From the NCBI RefSeq assembly GCF_900105715.1, contig NZ_FNRY01000001.1, positions 124,001-188,000 of the forward strand: a stretch of 64,000 nt of DNA, read 5' to 3'. The position numbers were made by a program, and so were the translations under genes. The first letter of the stretch is position 1; each line of letters begins with the position of its first letter. Source of the DNA: Paramicrobacterium humi (GTDB lineage Bacteria > Actinomycetota > Actinomycetes > Actinomycetales > Microbacteriaceae). The notes beneath the pieces are model-generated. The model had not been told where the DNA came from and ran no database searches. It saw nothing but the letters and a program-made list of their open reading frames with translations. Below are positions 1 to 8,227 of this stretch, one piece after another.

Positions 1-914
1 TCGTTGATTCCGCCATAGACGAGTTCGAAGCCGACGCCGGCGCGGGCGAGTTCGAGGAAGACGTCGCCCTGCGAGCGATGGCCATCGCGGAACGAGAACG
101 TGACGATGCGGCCAGGATGGCGCTCCCGCAGAGCCGCGACTTCGGCGGCATCCGGAACTCCCTTCACGACCGTCGACACGAAACGACGGGATGCCGCATG
201 CTGCGGTTGTGAGAAGACGTCGAACACGTCGCCCTGTTCGATGATGCGCCCCTTCTCCATCACGGCGACGCGTGTCGCGATGGACTGGATGACGTCCATT
301 TCGTGTGTGATGACGACGATCGTGACGCCGAGTTCACGGTTCACCCGGTCGAGCAGGCCCAGAACTTCGTGCGTCGTCTCAGGGTCAAGGGCACTCGTGG
401 CCTCGTCGGCGAGGAGGATGCGCGGCGACGACGCGAGCGCGCGCGCAATGCCCACGCGCTGCTTCTGACCGCCCGAGAGCTGGTCGGGGTAGCTGCGTCC
501 CTTGTCGGCGAGGCCGACGAAGTCGAGGAGCTCCGCGACGCGGCGTTTGCGCTCTGCCTTCCCGACTCCGGCGACGACGAGCGGGTACGCGATGTTCTTC
601 GCGACGGTCTTGGAATTGAAGAGGTTGAACTGCTGAAAGATCATGCCGATCTCGAGGCGCAGCTTACGCAGCTCGCTTTCGGCGAGAGTCGTGATGTCGG
701 TGCCGTCGACGATCACGTGTCCGCTCGTGACCGGCTCAAGCGCATTGATGAGCCGCACGAGCGTTGATTTCCCTGCGCCCGAATAGCCGATGATGCCGAA
801 CACTTCGCCCGCTTCGATGTCGAGGCTGACGCCGTCGATGGCATGAATGAGCTGCCCCTTGTCTGATGGAGAGGGATATGACTTCGTCACATCCTTGAGG
901 CTGACGATCGGCAC
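1..914 (-). CDS. metN: Methionine ABC transporter ATP-binding protein MetN (partial, runs off the left edge)
   Basis: ATPase of the D-/L-methionine importer MetNIQ; it powers uptake from the cytoplasmic face of the membrane. The GTG start at 914 follows the Shine-Dalgarno sequence GAAGGAC. A Walker A motif (GYSGAGKST) lies near residues 40-48, and the ABC signature and Walker B follow. The last visible part reads RIVTFSFRDGHRSQGDVF, typical of the C-terminal NIL domain, which binds methionine and gives feedback inhibition. About 304 residues are visible, so only the last few tens are missing. It follows metQ in the same direction; metI is expected just outside the window. An 89-bp gap with a strong hairpin separates it from metQ. 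Confidence 0.93.
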   Translation of the reverse strand, partial: MPIVSLKDVTKSYPSPSDKGQLIHAIDGVSLDIEAGEVFGIIGYSGAGKSTLVRLINALEPVTSGHVIVDGTDITTLAESELRKLRLEIGMIFQQFNLFNSKTVAKNIAYPLVVAGVGKAERKRRVAELLDFVGLADKGRSYPDQLSGGQKQRVGIARALASSPRILLADEATSALDPETTHEVLGLLDRVNRELGVTIVVITHEMDVIQSIATRVAVMEKGRIIEQGDVFDVFSQPQHAASRRFVSTVVKGVPDAAEVAALRERHPGRIVTFSFRDGHRSQGDVFLELARAGVGFELVYGGIN

Positions 915-941
915 GATGTGTCCTTCGGGTTTCACAGCGAA

Positions 942-968
942 TCCGGCGGGTGGAGTTCACCCGCCGGA
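942..968 (-). terminator. Hairpin between metQ and metN
   Basis: A perfect 11-bp inverted repeat, TCCGGCGGGTG and its complement, encloses a 5-base loop in the gap between the metQ stop and the metN start. There is no T-run, as is usual for hairpins in GC-rich actinobacteria. It could act as a partial terminator or an RNA-stabilising end that gives more MetQ than MetN. The structure is read directly; the role is inferred. Confidence 0.6.
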
Positions 969-1003
969 CACGCGACGTTGCAGTATGGGGAGAGTTTAGG
1001 TGC

Positions 1004-1903
1004 TCAGCCCTTCGCCTTGATGTCGGCGACCACGTCGTCGAGGGACGACTGGAGGTCAGCGGCGGGCGTCTTGACGAACACGGCGGTGCCGCCGGACTTC
1101 TCCTGGACGGCGTCGAGCACGTCCTGGTTGCTCTGGTAGATGTCGACGAGCTTGTTGTACACCTCGTTGTCCTTGTCAGCCGCGCGGGTGACGAAGATGT
1201 TGATGTACGGAACCGCGTTCGGGTCGTTCGGGTCGTCCTGCGCGAGAGCGTCGGAGGCCTTCAGGCCGGCGTCTTCGATGAAGTCGTTGTTGATGATCGC
1301 GGCGGCGAGATCAGGGAGCGACGTAGGCGTGAGGCTCGCCTCGAGTGCCGTGACCTTGACCTTGGACTTCGCTTCGTCGACGTCAGACACGGTGGAGAAG
1401 ACGCTTCCGCCGTCCTTCAGAGTGATGAGACCGGCGGACTGCAGCACGAGGAGTCCGCGCGCCTGGTTCGACTCGTCGTTGGGAACGGCTACCTCCGAAC
1501 CCTTGGGGATGTCGGCGACCGAGTCGTACTTCGTCGAGTACAGTCCGAGCGGGTAGATCGCCGTGGCTCCGATCGGCGTGAGGTCATCGTTTGAAGCCTC
1601 GTTGTACTGTGCCAGGTAGATGATGTGCTGGAACTGGTTGATGTCGATGTCGCCCTCGCTCAGCGCGGGGTTCGGCTGCGCGTAGTCGGAGAAGTCGATG
1701 ATGTCGACCGAGATGCCCTCGTCCGCCGCGGCCTTCTTGTAGATGTCCCACTCGGGGTCGCTCGCACCGATGACACCGATCTTGACGGGGTTGTCGGCGC
1801 TGCCCTTCTCCGCATCGTCCGATGCGGCTTGGCCTGAGCACGCGGCGAGTGCGGCGACGAGGGGCAGAGCGGCGAGCGCTGCGAGGATCTTCTTCTTGGA
1901 CAC
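1004..1903 (-). CDS. metQ: Methionine-binding lipoprotein MetQ (NLPA family)
   Basis: Extracytoplasmic binding component of the methionine importer, 299 residues. The GTG start at 1903 is chosen because GAAGGA lies 8 bases upstream and because it gives a lipoprotein signal peptide: Lys-rich n-region, hydrophobic core, then the lipobox LAAC with Cys22 as the lipidation site. An ATG 102 bases further upstream is open but would bury the signal peptide. After the signal come the NLPA-family features KIGVIGASDPEWDIYKK and the pattern INQFQH. The gene is first in a metQ-metN(-metI) operon. No SAM riboswitch could be recognised upstream. Confidence 0.92.
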   Translation of the reverse strand: MSKKKILAALAALPLVAALAACSGQAASDDAEKGSADNPVKIGVIGASDPEWDIYKKAAADEGISVDIIDFSDYAQPNPALSEGDIDINQFQHIIYLAQYNEASNDDLTPIGATAIYPLGLYSTKYDSVADIPKGSEVAVPNDESNQARGLLVLQSAGLITLKDGGSVFSTVSDVDEAKSKVKVTALEASLTPTSLPDLAAAIINNDFIEDAGLKASDALAQDDPNDPNAVPYINIFVTRAADKDNEVYNKLVDIYQSNQDVLDAVQEKSGGTAVFVKTPAADLQSSLDDVVADIKAKG

Positions 1904-2215
1904 GGGTATTCCTTCTTCTCCAGGGGTGCCCCTCAACGTTAGGTCGCGACCTGCGAACACGAAAACGGCGCCGTAACAGACCGAAATCTGCCCGAATGGC
2001 GCCACGGAGACACTTTCTGATGACGGATTTGTTACAACTCTCGAATTTCGGCCCCCGCTCCGCTAGGTTGAGTCCCGCAGTAGTTGTGGACGCAGTGATT
2101 TTTTGCGCATCGCCCGTCGAAGGGTGACGGTTGATGCTCTTGAGGGAGCGGACAGAAACGCGGCACTTAGCGCGTCCCGACAGTCGGGGCCCGCACAACT
2201 CAAGGAGTAACACCC
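1904..2215. promoter_or_regulatory. Divergent intergenic region between metQ and cspA
   Basis: 312 bp without a protein gene. On the metQ side there is a perfect 10-bp palindrome, ACGGCGCCGT, at 1965-1974, a possible regulator site. On the cspA side there are small hairpin-forming repeats (CCGTC/GACGG around 2112-2128 and CCCGA/TCGGG around 2177-2189), in keeping with a structured cold-shock leader. I could not fix -35/-10 boxes with confidence and saw no riboswitch core. Confidence 0.4.
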
Positions 2216-2419
2216 ATGGCAACCGGCACCGTCAAGTGGTTTAACGCCGAAAAGGGCTTCGGCTTCATCACTCCGGCCGACGGCTCGTCCGACGTCTTCG
2301 CTCACTACTCGGCGATCGCTACGAGCGGCTACCGCACGCTCAACGAGAACCAGCAGGTCGAGTACGAGGTCGCGCAGGGCCCGAAGGGCCTGCAGGCCGA
2401 GAACATTCGTCCTCTGTGA
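2216..2419 (+). CDS. cspA: Cold-shock protein, CspA family
   Basis: 67-residue single cold-shock domain that binds single-stranded nucleic acids and acts as an RNA chaperone in the cytoplasm. It starts [15 protein letters not shown], containing the RNP1 motif KGFGFI, followed by the RNP2-like DVFAHYSAI. The length is exactly typical of the family. The ATG at 2216 follows CAAGGAGTAACACCC, a strong ribosome-binding site. It is monocistronic, with a perfect terminator hairpin 18 bases after the stop. The structured leader upstream suggests post-transcriptional cold regulation; that part is inferred. Confidence 0.95.
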   Translation: MATGTVKWFNAEKGFGFITPADGSSDVFAHYSAIATSGYRTLNENQQVEYEVAQGPKGLQAENIRPL

Positions 2420-2437
2420 GCTGACACAGCTGACCCT

Positions 2438-2472
2438 CGAAGGCTCCGCGGATGTGATCCGCGGAGCCTTCG
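2438..2472 (+). terminator. Strong terminator after cspA
   Basis: A perfect 16-bp stem (arms 2438-2453 and 2457-2472) with a 3-base loop GTG lies 18 bases after the cspA stop codon. A T-rich tail is weak, as is common in high-GC genomes. Confidence 0.85.
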
Positions 2473-2612
2473 TCGTCGGCAGACGCAGGTCATTCGCCGT
2501 CCACAATCTGAGGGCGGGGTCGGTTCTCCCCGGCCATTCGGCGGATCTGCTCGCCGCACCACGTGAGGTGGCATTCTCACTGGTGGCGAGCGAGTATGGG
2601 GATGTGATCGAG

Positions 2613-2831
2613 ATGACCGAACCTCAGGTGTGGACGCTCATCGGCGTGTTCGCCGCTGCGCTGTTCGGCGTGCTCACACTGATGTCGACGATGTTCCTGC
2701 GAGTCATTCGCGCCGAGATCGGCGGCCTTCGTGCAGAGATGCGCGCCGAATTCGGTCGCGTGCACGACAAGATCGACTCATTGGACCGCGACGTCCAGGC
2801 GCTGACGAAGCGCATTTACGGCGTCGAGTAG
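2613..2831 (+). CDS. Small membrane-anchored coiled-coil protein
   Basis: About 72 residues. An N-terminal transmembrane segment (residues about 6-30, WTLIGVFAAALFGVLTL) is followed by a charged helix with a heptad-like pattern (RAEIGGLRAEMRAEFGRVHD) and a C-terminal basic tail. The family was not recognised. The start could be ATG 2613 or GTG 2604; the longer open frame upstream runs through the cspA terminator and was not used. There is no partner gene in the same direction. It looks like a small anchored coiled-coil protein that might oligomerise. The function is unknown. Confidence 0.6.
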   Translation: MTEPQVWTLIGVFAAALFGVLTLMSTMFLRVIRAEIGGLRAEMRAEFGRVHDKIDSLDRDVQALTKRIYGVE

Positions 2832-2852
2832 AGGTTCTCTACCGCCACCCGT

Positions 2853-3644
2853 TCAGGTCAGCAGGGTCCGATCGTCGAGGGCGGCGCCCTTGATCTTCGA
2901 GAACTCCTCGAGGAGTCGCGGAACGGTGAGCGTTCGCTTCTGGACTTCCGACGCCTCGAAGACGATGCGGCCCTCGTGCATCATGACGAGCCGGTTGCCG
3001 AGCTTGATCGCCTGCTCCATGTTGTGAGTGACCATGAGTGTCGTGAGCCGGCCCTGCGTGACGATGCGCTGAGTGAGGTCCGCGACGAGGGCGGCGCGCT
3101 GCGGGTCGAGCGCGGCCGTGTGCTCATCGAGCAGCAGGATGCGCGGCCGGGTGAACCCGGCCATCAAGAGCGACAGCGCCTGTCGCTGGCCGCCGGAGAG
3201 CAGGCCGACCTTCGCCGGGAGCCGGTTCTCGAGACCGAGCTCAAGGGAGGCGAGTTCGTCGCGGAAGCGCTCGCGCTGCTTTGCGGTGAGCGCGAACCCG
3301 AGGCCGCGAGTGCGACCGCGGCGGAGCGCGAGGGCCAGGTTCTGTTCGATCGTGAGGTTCGGGGCGGTGCCCGCCATGGGGTCCTGGAACACGCGGCCGA
3401 TGAACTTGGCACGCTGGAATTCCTTGAGCCGGTTGACCCGCTTGCCGTCGATCTCGATCGAGCCGGAGTCAACGGTGTAGCGCCCGGAGATCGCGTTGAG
3501 GAGCGTCGACTTGCCGGCGCCGTTCGAGCCGATCACGGTGACGAAGTCTCCTTCGTCGAGCCGAAGGCTCAGCTCAACGAGCGCGCGGCGCTCGTTGAGC
3601 GTTCCCGGGAAGAAGGTCTTGGAGATGGAGTCGATCGCGAGCAT
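2853..3644 (-). CDS. ABC transporter ATP-binding protein, TrpZ-type
   Basis: 263-residue ABC ATPase for an importer of the TrpXYZ class (COG1101), which in streptococci takes up tryptophan. Walker A is GSNGAGKST (near residue 39), the signature LSGGQRQA, and Walker B ILLLDEHTAALDP. The H-loop is VTHNMEQA. The substitution of H for P after LLDE is typical of this subfamily. It ends the three-gene set and starts 3 bases after the permease stop. The substrate is not proved by sequence; aromatic amino acids are the best guess. Confidence 0.85.
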   Translation of the reverse strand: MLAIDSISKTFFPGTLNERRALVELSLRLDEGDFVTVIGSNGAGKSTLLNAISGRYTVDSGSIEIDGKRVNRLKEFQRAKFIGRVFQDPMAGTAPNLTIEQNLALALRRGRTRGLGFALTAKQRERFRDELASLELGLENRLPAKVGLLSGGQRQALSLLMAGFTRPRILLLDEHTAALDPQRAALVADLTQRIVTQGRLTTLMVTHNMEQAIKLGNRLVMMHEGRIVFEASEVQKRTLTVPRLLEEFSKIKGAALDDRTLLT

Positions 3645-3647
3645 GGG

Positions 3648-4655
3648 CTACCTTCCCTCGTTCGTCGATGATTCTGCGGCCCCAGAGAGCTCAGCGGTTC
3701 CGGCATCCGCCGCCACGTCTTCCCGTTCAGGAGCGGGTTCGCGAGGTGGCACGCGCCCGCCGCGGCCCCGCAATGACGGCACGCGCTTGAGGAACCCCCA
3801 CCGCGGCAGCAGCAGCGCGAGCACGACGAGCACGGCCGTGACGAGCTTCATGTCGTTGGGGTCGAGTCCCACGCGCATGGCGAAGAAGATGATGAGACGG
3901 TAGAGCACCGCGCCGAAGACGACCGCGAAGCTCGCGATCCAGATGAATCGCTGCCCCAGCACCGCTTGACCGAGGATGACTGAGGCGAGGCCGACGAGGA
4001 TGAGGCCGATGCCCATGCTGATGTCGGCGAATCCCTGATACTGCGCGACGAAAGCGCCGCAGAGCGCGACGAGACCGTTCGACAGCGCGAGCGTGAGAAT
4101 CGTCGTGCCGTCCGTCGAGACTCCGAAGCTGCGGATCATGGGTCCGTTGTCGCCGGTCGCCTGGATGGCGAGACCGAGGTTCGTGGAGAGAAACCAGTCC
4201 ACGATGAGCTTGAACACCATGACGGCGACGAAGAGGATGCCGATGCTCGGCCACGTACCGAGCACATGCGCGTCCTTGAGCGGAGTGAAGACGGTGTCGG
4301 CACGCAGCAGGGGAAGGTTCGCCGCTACCGACGCTCCCTCTTTCGCTGTTCCCATGATGCGGAGGTTGACCGACCAGAGAGCGATCATGGTGAGGATTCC
4401 CGCCAGAAGGCCGTCGATTCGGCCCTTGGTGTGCAGCAGGCCCGTGATGGCTCCCGCCACGAGCCCCGCCCCGCCACCGGCGAGGGTGGCGAGGACGGGG
4501 TTGTGTCCGTTCGTGATCAGCGCCGCCGCGACGGCGGCTCCGGTCGTGAAGCTTCCGTCGACCGTGAGGTCGGGAAAGTTGAGAACGCGGAACGTGAGGT
4601 ACACGCCGAGCGCCATCACACCGTAGATGAGCCCGAGCTCGAGTGCGCCGATCAT
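3648..4655 (-). CDS. ABC transporter permease, TrpY-type
   Basis: 335-residue membrane protein of the branched-chain-permease-like COG4120 family. It begins with the characteristic LELGLIYGVMALGVYLTFRV and has about eight or nine predicted membrane spans, with the conserved segment LNFPDLTVDGSF. A charged tail of about 50 residues (Pro/Glu/Arg-rich) follows the last span and is probably cytoplasmic. It lies between the binding-protein gene and the ATPase gene, with gaps of 21 and 3 bp, so one operon is likely. Confidence 0.85.
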   Translation of the reverse strand: MIGALELGLIYGVMALGVYLTFRVLNFPDLTVDGSFTTGAAVAAALITNGHNPVLATLAGGGAGLVAGAITGLLHTKGRIDGLLAGILTMIALWSVNLRIMGTAKEGASVAANLPLLRADTVFTPLKDAHVLGTWPSIGILFVAVMVFKLIVDWFLSTNLGLAIQATGDNGPMIRSFGVSTDGTTILTLALSNGLVALCGAFVAQYQGFADISMGIGLILVGLASVILGQAVLGQRFIWIASFAVVFGAVLYRLIIFFAMRVGLDPNDMKLVTAVLVVLALLLPRWGFLKRVPSLRGRGGRVPPREPAPEREDVAADAGTAELSGAAESSTNEGR

Positions 4656-4676
4656 GGGGGTCCTAACTGCGTTGGT

Positions 4677-5681
4677 CTATTCGACCGTTTCGGCCTTGTC
4701 GAGGATGTCCTCGGGAATCGTGACGCCCATGCGCTCGGCTGCTCCCGGGTTCACGACGTACGAGAACTCCTTTGAGACCTCGACGGGCATCGTTGCCGGG
4801 TCCCCGTCGTTCTCGAGGATCTTGAGCGCCATCTCGCCGGTCTGGTGGCCGAGCTTCTCGTAGTCGATGCCGAGCGTCGCGATAGCGCCGCCCTCGACGG
4901 TTCCCGCTTCCGCTCCGATGATCGGGATCTGCTTTCCCTCGGCGTACTGCACGAGGGCGGAGATGCCCGAGACGACAGTGTTGTCCGTCGGCACGTAGAT
5001 GGCGTCGACGTCGCCGAGCGCTGCCGCGGCCTGCGCGATGTCGTTCGCCGTCGTGACTGTCTGCGACTTGATGGTCATGCCACGCTCGTCGGCCGCGGCC
5101 TCCGCCGCCTTCACCTGCACCTCGGAGTTCACCTCACCAGAGCTGTAGACGATGCCGACGACCTTCGCGTCGGGAACGATCTGCTGCAGGAGGTCGAGTT
5201 GGTCGCCGATGGGCGCGGCGTCGCTCGTGCCCGTGATGTTTCCGCCCGGCTTCTCGTTCGAGTCGACGAGCTCTGCCGATTCGGCGTCGGTAACGGCGGT
5301 GAACAGAACCGGGATGTTGGTGATCGCCTGGGCCGCGGCTTGGGCGGCGGGTGTCGCGACGGCGAGCACCATGTCGAGATCCTGGGACGCGAAGCTCTGC
5401 GCGATCGTGACGGCGGTCGACTGCTCGCCGTTCGCGTTCTGCACGTCGAAGTTCACGGTGTCACCGTCGACGTAGCCGGCGTCGATGAACGCCTTCTTGA
5501 AGCCTTCGGTCGCCGCGTCGAGCGCGGGGTGCTGCACGAGCTGGCTGATGCCGATCGAGAGCTTCTGCTTCCCTCCGTCCGCGCTGCCTGAGTCACCGGA
5601 ATCGCCGCTGGCGCATCCGGCGAGGGCGAGCGCGCTCGCGGCGGCGAGCGCGAGGCCCGCCATCACCCTTGTGGTCGTCAT
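4677..5681 (-). CDS. ABC transporter substrate-binding lipoprotein, TrpX-type
   Basis: 334-residue lipoprotein of the COG2984 family. The ATG at 5681 follows AAAGGAGAACTACAGC, and the signal peptide ends in LALAGC with Cys23 as the lipidation site; a low-complexity Gly/Ser/Asp linker follows. The core motif ISQLVQHPALDAATEGFK marks the family, and VDAIYVPTDNTVVSG lies in the ligand lobe. It is the first gene of the importer operon. A mobile ISL3 unit is inserted 217 bp upstream of the start, so upstream control may have been altered. The ligand is probably an aromatic amino acid (inference from family). Confidence 0.87.
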   Translation of the reverse strand: MTTTRVMAGLALAAASALALAGCASGDSGDSGSADGGKQKLSIGISQLVQHPALDAATEGFKKAFIDAGYVDGDTVNFDVQNANGEQSTAVTIAQSFASQDLDMVLAVATPAAQAAAQAITNIPVLFTAVTDAESAELVDSNEKPGGNITGTSDAAPIGDQLDLLQQIVPDAKVVGIVYSSGEVNSEVQVKAAEAAADERGMTIKSQTVTTANDIAQAAAALGDVDAIYVPTDNTVVSGISALVQYAEGKQIPIIGAEAGTVEGGAIATLGIDYEKLGHQTGEMALKILENDGDPATMPVEVSKEFSYVVNPGAAERMGVTIPEDILDKAETVE

Positions 5682-5898
5682 GCTGTAGTTCTCCTTTGAA
5701 TGGATCGGGTACGCGATCTCGCAAGACCGCGAGGCACCCCACGGGTCAGAGCGCAGACCTCGGCGAGGAACGCAGGGGTCACGCGACCTCCGCTCGGGGT
5801 GGCGGGGCCGTCCGCCGGGTGGACGCAGCGGCCTCATGCTCTCCCGGAAGTCTGCCAGATTTTCGGCGTCGTCCCCGCATCGGCGGCGCGGTTTTCGC
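5682..5898. promoter_or_regulatory. Leader of the TrpXYZ-type operon, cut by the mobile unit
   Basis: 217 bp between the substrate-binding gene and the left end of the ISL3 unit. A short stem CTCGC/GCGAG lies near 5719-5734. I looked for a T-box (TGGNACCGCG-type core) and for a tryptophan leader peptide and saw neither. Its last 8 bases, GTTTTCGC, are one copy of the target duplication. Confidence 0.4.
5891..5898. repeat. Left target-site duplication GTTTTCGC
   Basis: The 8 bases directly outside the left ISL3 end are identical to 9577-9584 outside the far right end. Eight bases is the usual duplication length for the ISL3 family. Confidence 0.85.
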
Positions 5899-7337
5899 GG
5901 CTCATCCCAATCGGGGGTGTAGGAGTTGGGGTCTGAAGCCGCCGGTCTCGAGCAGGCTTCGGGCGATGTAGTTGGTCAGGTTGCGGAACCCGAGTGCGGA
6001 GCCGCGCAGGTGTTCGAGCCGTCCGTTGAGCGCCTCGGTCGGCCCGTTGCTGGTGCCGGGTCGTTCGAAGTAGGCGAGCACGTCAGCGGCTCGCTTCTTC
6101 AGGGTCCGGCCCAGGGTGGTGAGCTCGGTGAGCACCTTGGGGACGCCGGCGCTGAGGTCGGTGATCAGCTTCTCCATGAGCTCGCGGCCACGTTGCCGGT
6201 CCTCGTGGCGATAGGCGGCGATCATGCGCTGGTAGACACCCCAGGTCGCCTCGACCTCGACGTGAGCGTCATCAACGAACAGCGCGCGTAGCCTGTCGCT
6301 CTGCTTGTCGGTGAGCAGGTCCGCGCCGGTGTGCAGCGTGCGCCGCGACTTGTAGAGCGGGTCGTCCCTGAACCCACGGTGCCCGTGGATCGCGAGTTGG
6401 ACCCGGCGCCGGCACCTGTCGAGGGCGTCACCGGCCAGGCGCACGACGTGGAAGGGATCCATCACCGTGACCGCGTCCGGGATCTCCTCTGCAGCGGCGG
6501 TCTTGAACCCGGTGAACCCGTCCATCGCGACCACCTCGACCGCGTCACGGAAGGCGTCGTCGCGGTCGGCGAGCCAGGTCTTGAACGCCGCCTTCGACCG
6601 GCCCTCGACCATGTCCAGCAGCCTTGCTGGGCCGGCGCCATCGCGGACCGGGGTGAGGTCGATGATCACGGTCACGTACTTGTCGCCACGCCTGGTGTGG
6701 CGCCAGACGTGCTCATCGACGCCAATGACCTTCACGCCCTCGAACCGCGTGGGGTCGTTGATCAGCAGCCGCTTGCCTTCAGCCAGGACCGCGTTGTTGG
6801 CGGTGTCCCACGCGACCCCGAGTCCCTCGGCGACACGTGCGACGGTGAGGTGTGCGACCACGATCCCTTCCAGCGCCCACCGCAGCCCGGTGCGCGAGAG
6901 CTGCGCGCGTGGCTCCGCCGCGGCGCTGGTGTCTTGGCGCCACACGTGTCCGCAGTCGGCACAGCGGTAGCGGCGCACTACAACTTCCAGCACGGTCGGT
7001 CGCCAGCCCAGCGGCTCGTGGGCCAACCGCCGGATCACGGTGTCACGAGCAGCGCCTTCGCTGCCGCACCGTCGGCACCACTGATCTGGTTCCACCACGC
7101 GGCACGCGAGGACCGCACGATCCGGCTCAAGTCGTTGTCCGGTCACGCTCAGACCGAGGCCGTCGAGTCGAGCGAAGGCGGTCAGGTCAGGGCGGCCGAA
7201 GCCGGCCGGCGGGGTAGCGTCGGACACGTCGAGGTCTTTCGGATGGATGGCGTGGGAACCTCCGTCGTCGGGAGACCTCGACGTCTATCTGCGGACCGAC
7301 GCGCCCGGCCGACCTACACCCTCATCTGAGAAGACCC
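5899..7337 (-). mobile_element. Complete ISL3-family insertion sequence
   Basis: About 1.44 kb, containing one transposase gene on the minus strand. The inverted ends align as GGCTCATCCCAATCGGGGGT and GGGTCTTCTCAGATGAGGGT followed by a shared GTAGG. The transposase stop codon lies inside the left terminal repeat. The bases outside the two ends of this copy differ, so it did not insert alone at this place. Confidence 0.85.
5902..7227 (-). CDS. ISL3-family transposase
   Basis: 441 residues, full length for the family. The N-terminal zinc-binding part has two Cys pairs (CRRCGSEG near residue 51 and CADCGHVW near residue 93), followed by a helix-turn-helix. The DDE catalytic core shows GVDEHVWRHTRRGDKYVTV, then AMDGFTGFK and MDPFHVVRLA, and the late motif SNGPTEALNGRLEHLRG. 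It catalyses movement of the element. The reading frame is intact, so the element may still be active. The first 18 codons are present again at 9411-9466 in the truncated copy. Confidence 0.93.
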   Translation of the reverse strand: MSDATPPAGFGRPDLTAFARLDGLGLSVTGQRLEPDRAVLACRVVEPDQWCRRCGSEGAARDTVIRRLAHEPLGWRPTVLEVVVRRYRCADCGHVWRQDTSAAAEPRAQLSRTGLRWALEGIVVAHLTVARVAEGLGVAWDTANNAVLAEGKRLLINDPTRFEGVKVIGVDEHVWRHTRRGDKYVTVIIDLTPVRDGAGPARLLDMVEGRSKAAFKTWLADRDDAFRDAVEVVAMDGFTGFKTAAAEEIPDAVTVMDPFHVVRLAGDALDRCRRRVQLAIHGHRGFRDDPLYKSRRTLHTGADLLTDKQSDRLRALFVDDAHVEVEATWGVYQRMIAAYRHEDRQRGRELMEKLITDLSAGVPKVLTELTTLGRTLKKRAADVLAYFERPGTSNGPTEALNGRLEHLRGSALGFRNLTNYIARSLLETGGFRPQLLHPRLG

Positions 7338-7821
7338 CTGAAACATCTTCGCCGACGACGGGACCGGCGAGGAGGAGGGCGCGGTGAGCTAAAAGAATGG
7401 AGCTTGCTCGGCTTCGACACCGCCGCAAGCTCCGGTGAAACGGTCGGTACTGGTCGGTCGTCGTCGGTCACCACCGGATGGCGGCGTCCTCCACGCTCGG
7501 CGTTTGCGCAGGTCAGCGGCTCGTTCGCCCAGTGGGCGCATCAAGCGATAGACGCAAAGCCGAAGTGACTAGGTCGTCGGTTCGATTCCGACAGGCGGCT
7601 CCGGCGAACCGTTCTGGTGGTCGCGCGATGCGCTGGCCTCACGGCTCTGCCCGACACCGACGTCGCTCTCCTCTGCGACGGACCCCTCGCCGGCTGAGCG
7701 CTCGCGGCCGGCATCCTGTCCGTGTGCCGATAGGCCTCGCACCGCTCGGCAACGCAACGTGGCGTTGCGTCGCGACCTGGCGACGGCTCGGCGGGGCGCG
7801 ATCGTCTCGTGCGTTGGCGGA
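7338..7821. other. Passenger segment without a recognised gene, holding a tRNA remnant
   Basis: 484 bp between the IS end and the monooxygenase gene. The only recognisable item is the 3' part of a tRNA-Thr gene at 7570-7602. Several frames are open here but none resembles a known protein. A frame running antisense through the tRNA arm gives a PPVGIEPTT-like peptide, a known artefact of tRNA DNA. Confidence 0.5.
7570..7602 (+). pseudogene. 3' fragment of a tRNA-Thr gene (possible attachment site)
   Basis: TAGGTC is followed by the T-arm GTCGG-TTCGATT-CCGAC and the acceptor strand AGGCGGC with discriminator TCC. This matches the 3' end of actinobacterial tRNA-Thr (first acceptor strand would be GCCGCCT). 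The 5' acceptor strand, D-arm and anticodon arm are absent upstream. Such 3' fragments are the usual att sequence left by integrative elements, so part of the passenger DNA probably came from a tRNA-targeting island. Confidence 0.6.
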
Positions 7822-8133
7822 CTACGGGAGCTTGGACGCGAGGACGTCGGCCGCCAGGATCTCGGGTGCTGCGTCGAGGAGGTGCTGGTTGGCCATCAGG
7901 GCTGCGACGATGGCGCCGTTGGCGTGGGCGTCGCGAGCGGCTTCGTCGGGGAATGCATCGAAGATCCAGAAGGTGTCGGCGTGGGTCCTGACCGCGAACC
8001 AGACAATCGTTCCTACTTCTTCGTTGGCGAGTGCGACAGCGCCGGCGAGCAGATCGGCGACCGCGTCGTGCTGTCCATCGGCCGCGACGATCTTGGCGAC
8101 GAAGGCATACGGGAGTGATGCGGGTGTGGGCAT
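7822..8133 (-). CDS. Antibiotic biosynthesis monooxygenase (ABM/YgiN-like) protein
   Basis: 103-residue protein of the dimeric alpha-beta-barrel ABM fold. It starts with the strand YAFVAKIVAADGQHDAVADL, has the central motif FWIFDAFPDEAARDAHANG typical of quinol-monooxygenase-like YgiN proteins, and ends with the helix region ALMANQHLLDAAPEILAADV. It may oxidise or sequester a small quinone-like substrate. It is divergent from the GlxA-type regulator 107 bp away, which probably controls it. It is carried inside the ISL3 unit. Confidence 0.8.
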   Translation of the reverse strand: MPTPASLPYAFVAKIVAADGQHDAVADLLAGAVALANEEVGTIVWFAVRTHADTFWIFDAFPDEAARDAHANGAIVAALMANQHLLDAAPEILAADVLASKLP

Positions 8134-8227
8134 GAGGGACTCTCCTTGACGTCGGGGTTCTTCGTGGGACGAGTTCAGCGTATGACGAGCGAGGGCCGGT
8201 GGGGAGTGGCGTATACGGCAGTATTGC

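Noticed and set aside
1904-2060. SAM riboswitch upstream of metQ
   Set aside because: I looked for a conserved SAM-I, SAM-II or SAM-IV core and found none; only a short palindrome is present.
5682-5898. T-box leader for the TrpXYZ-type operon
   Set aside because: GTGGGGTGCC near 5736-5745 (minus strand) resembles part of a T-box core, but the rest of the conserved box and the antiterminator pairing are missing.
7338-7570. Integrase remnant beside the tRNA-Thr fragment
   Set aside because: I examined the open frames for the tyrosine-recombinase motif R-H-x-x-R...Y and found nothing convincing.
7569-7757. Small minus-strand protein ending PPVGIEPTT
   Set aside because: This peptide is the translation of the antisense strand of a tRNA T-arm, a common false gene.
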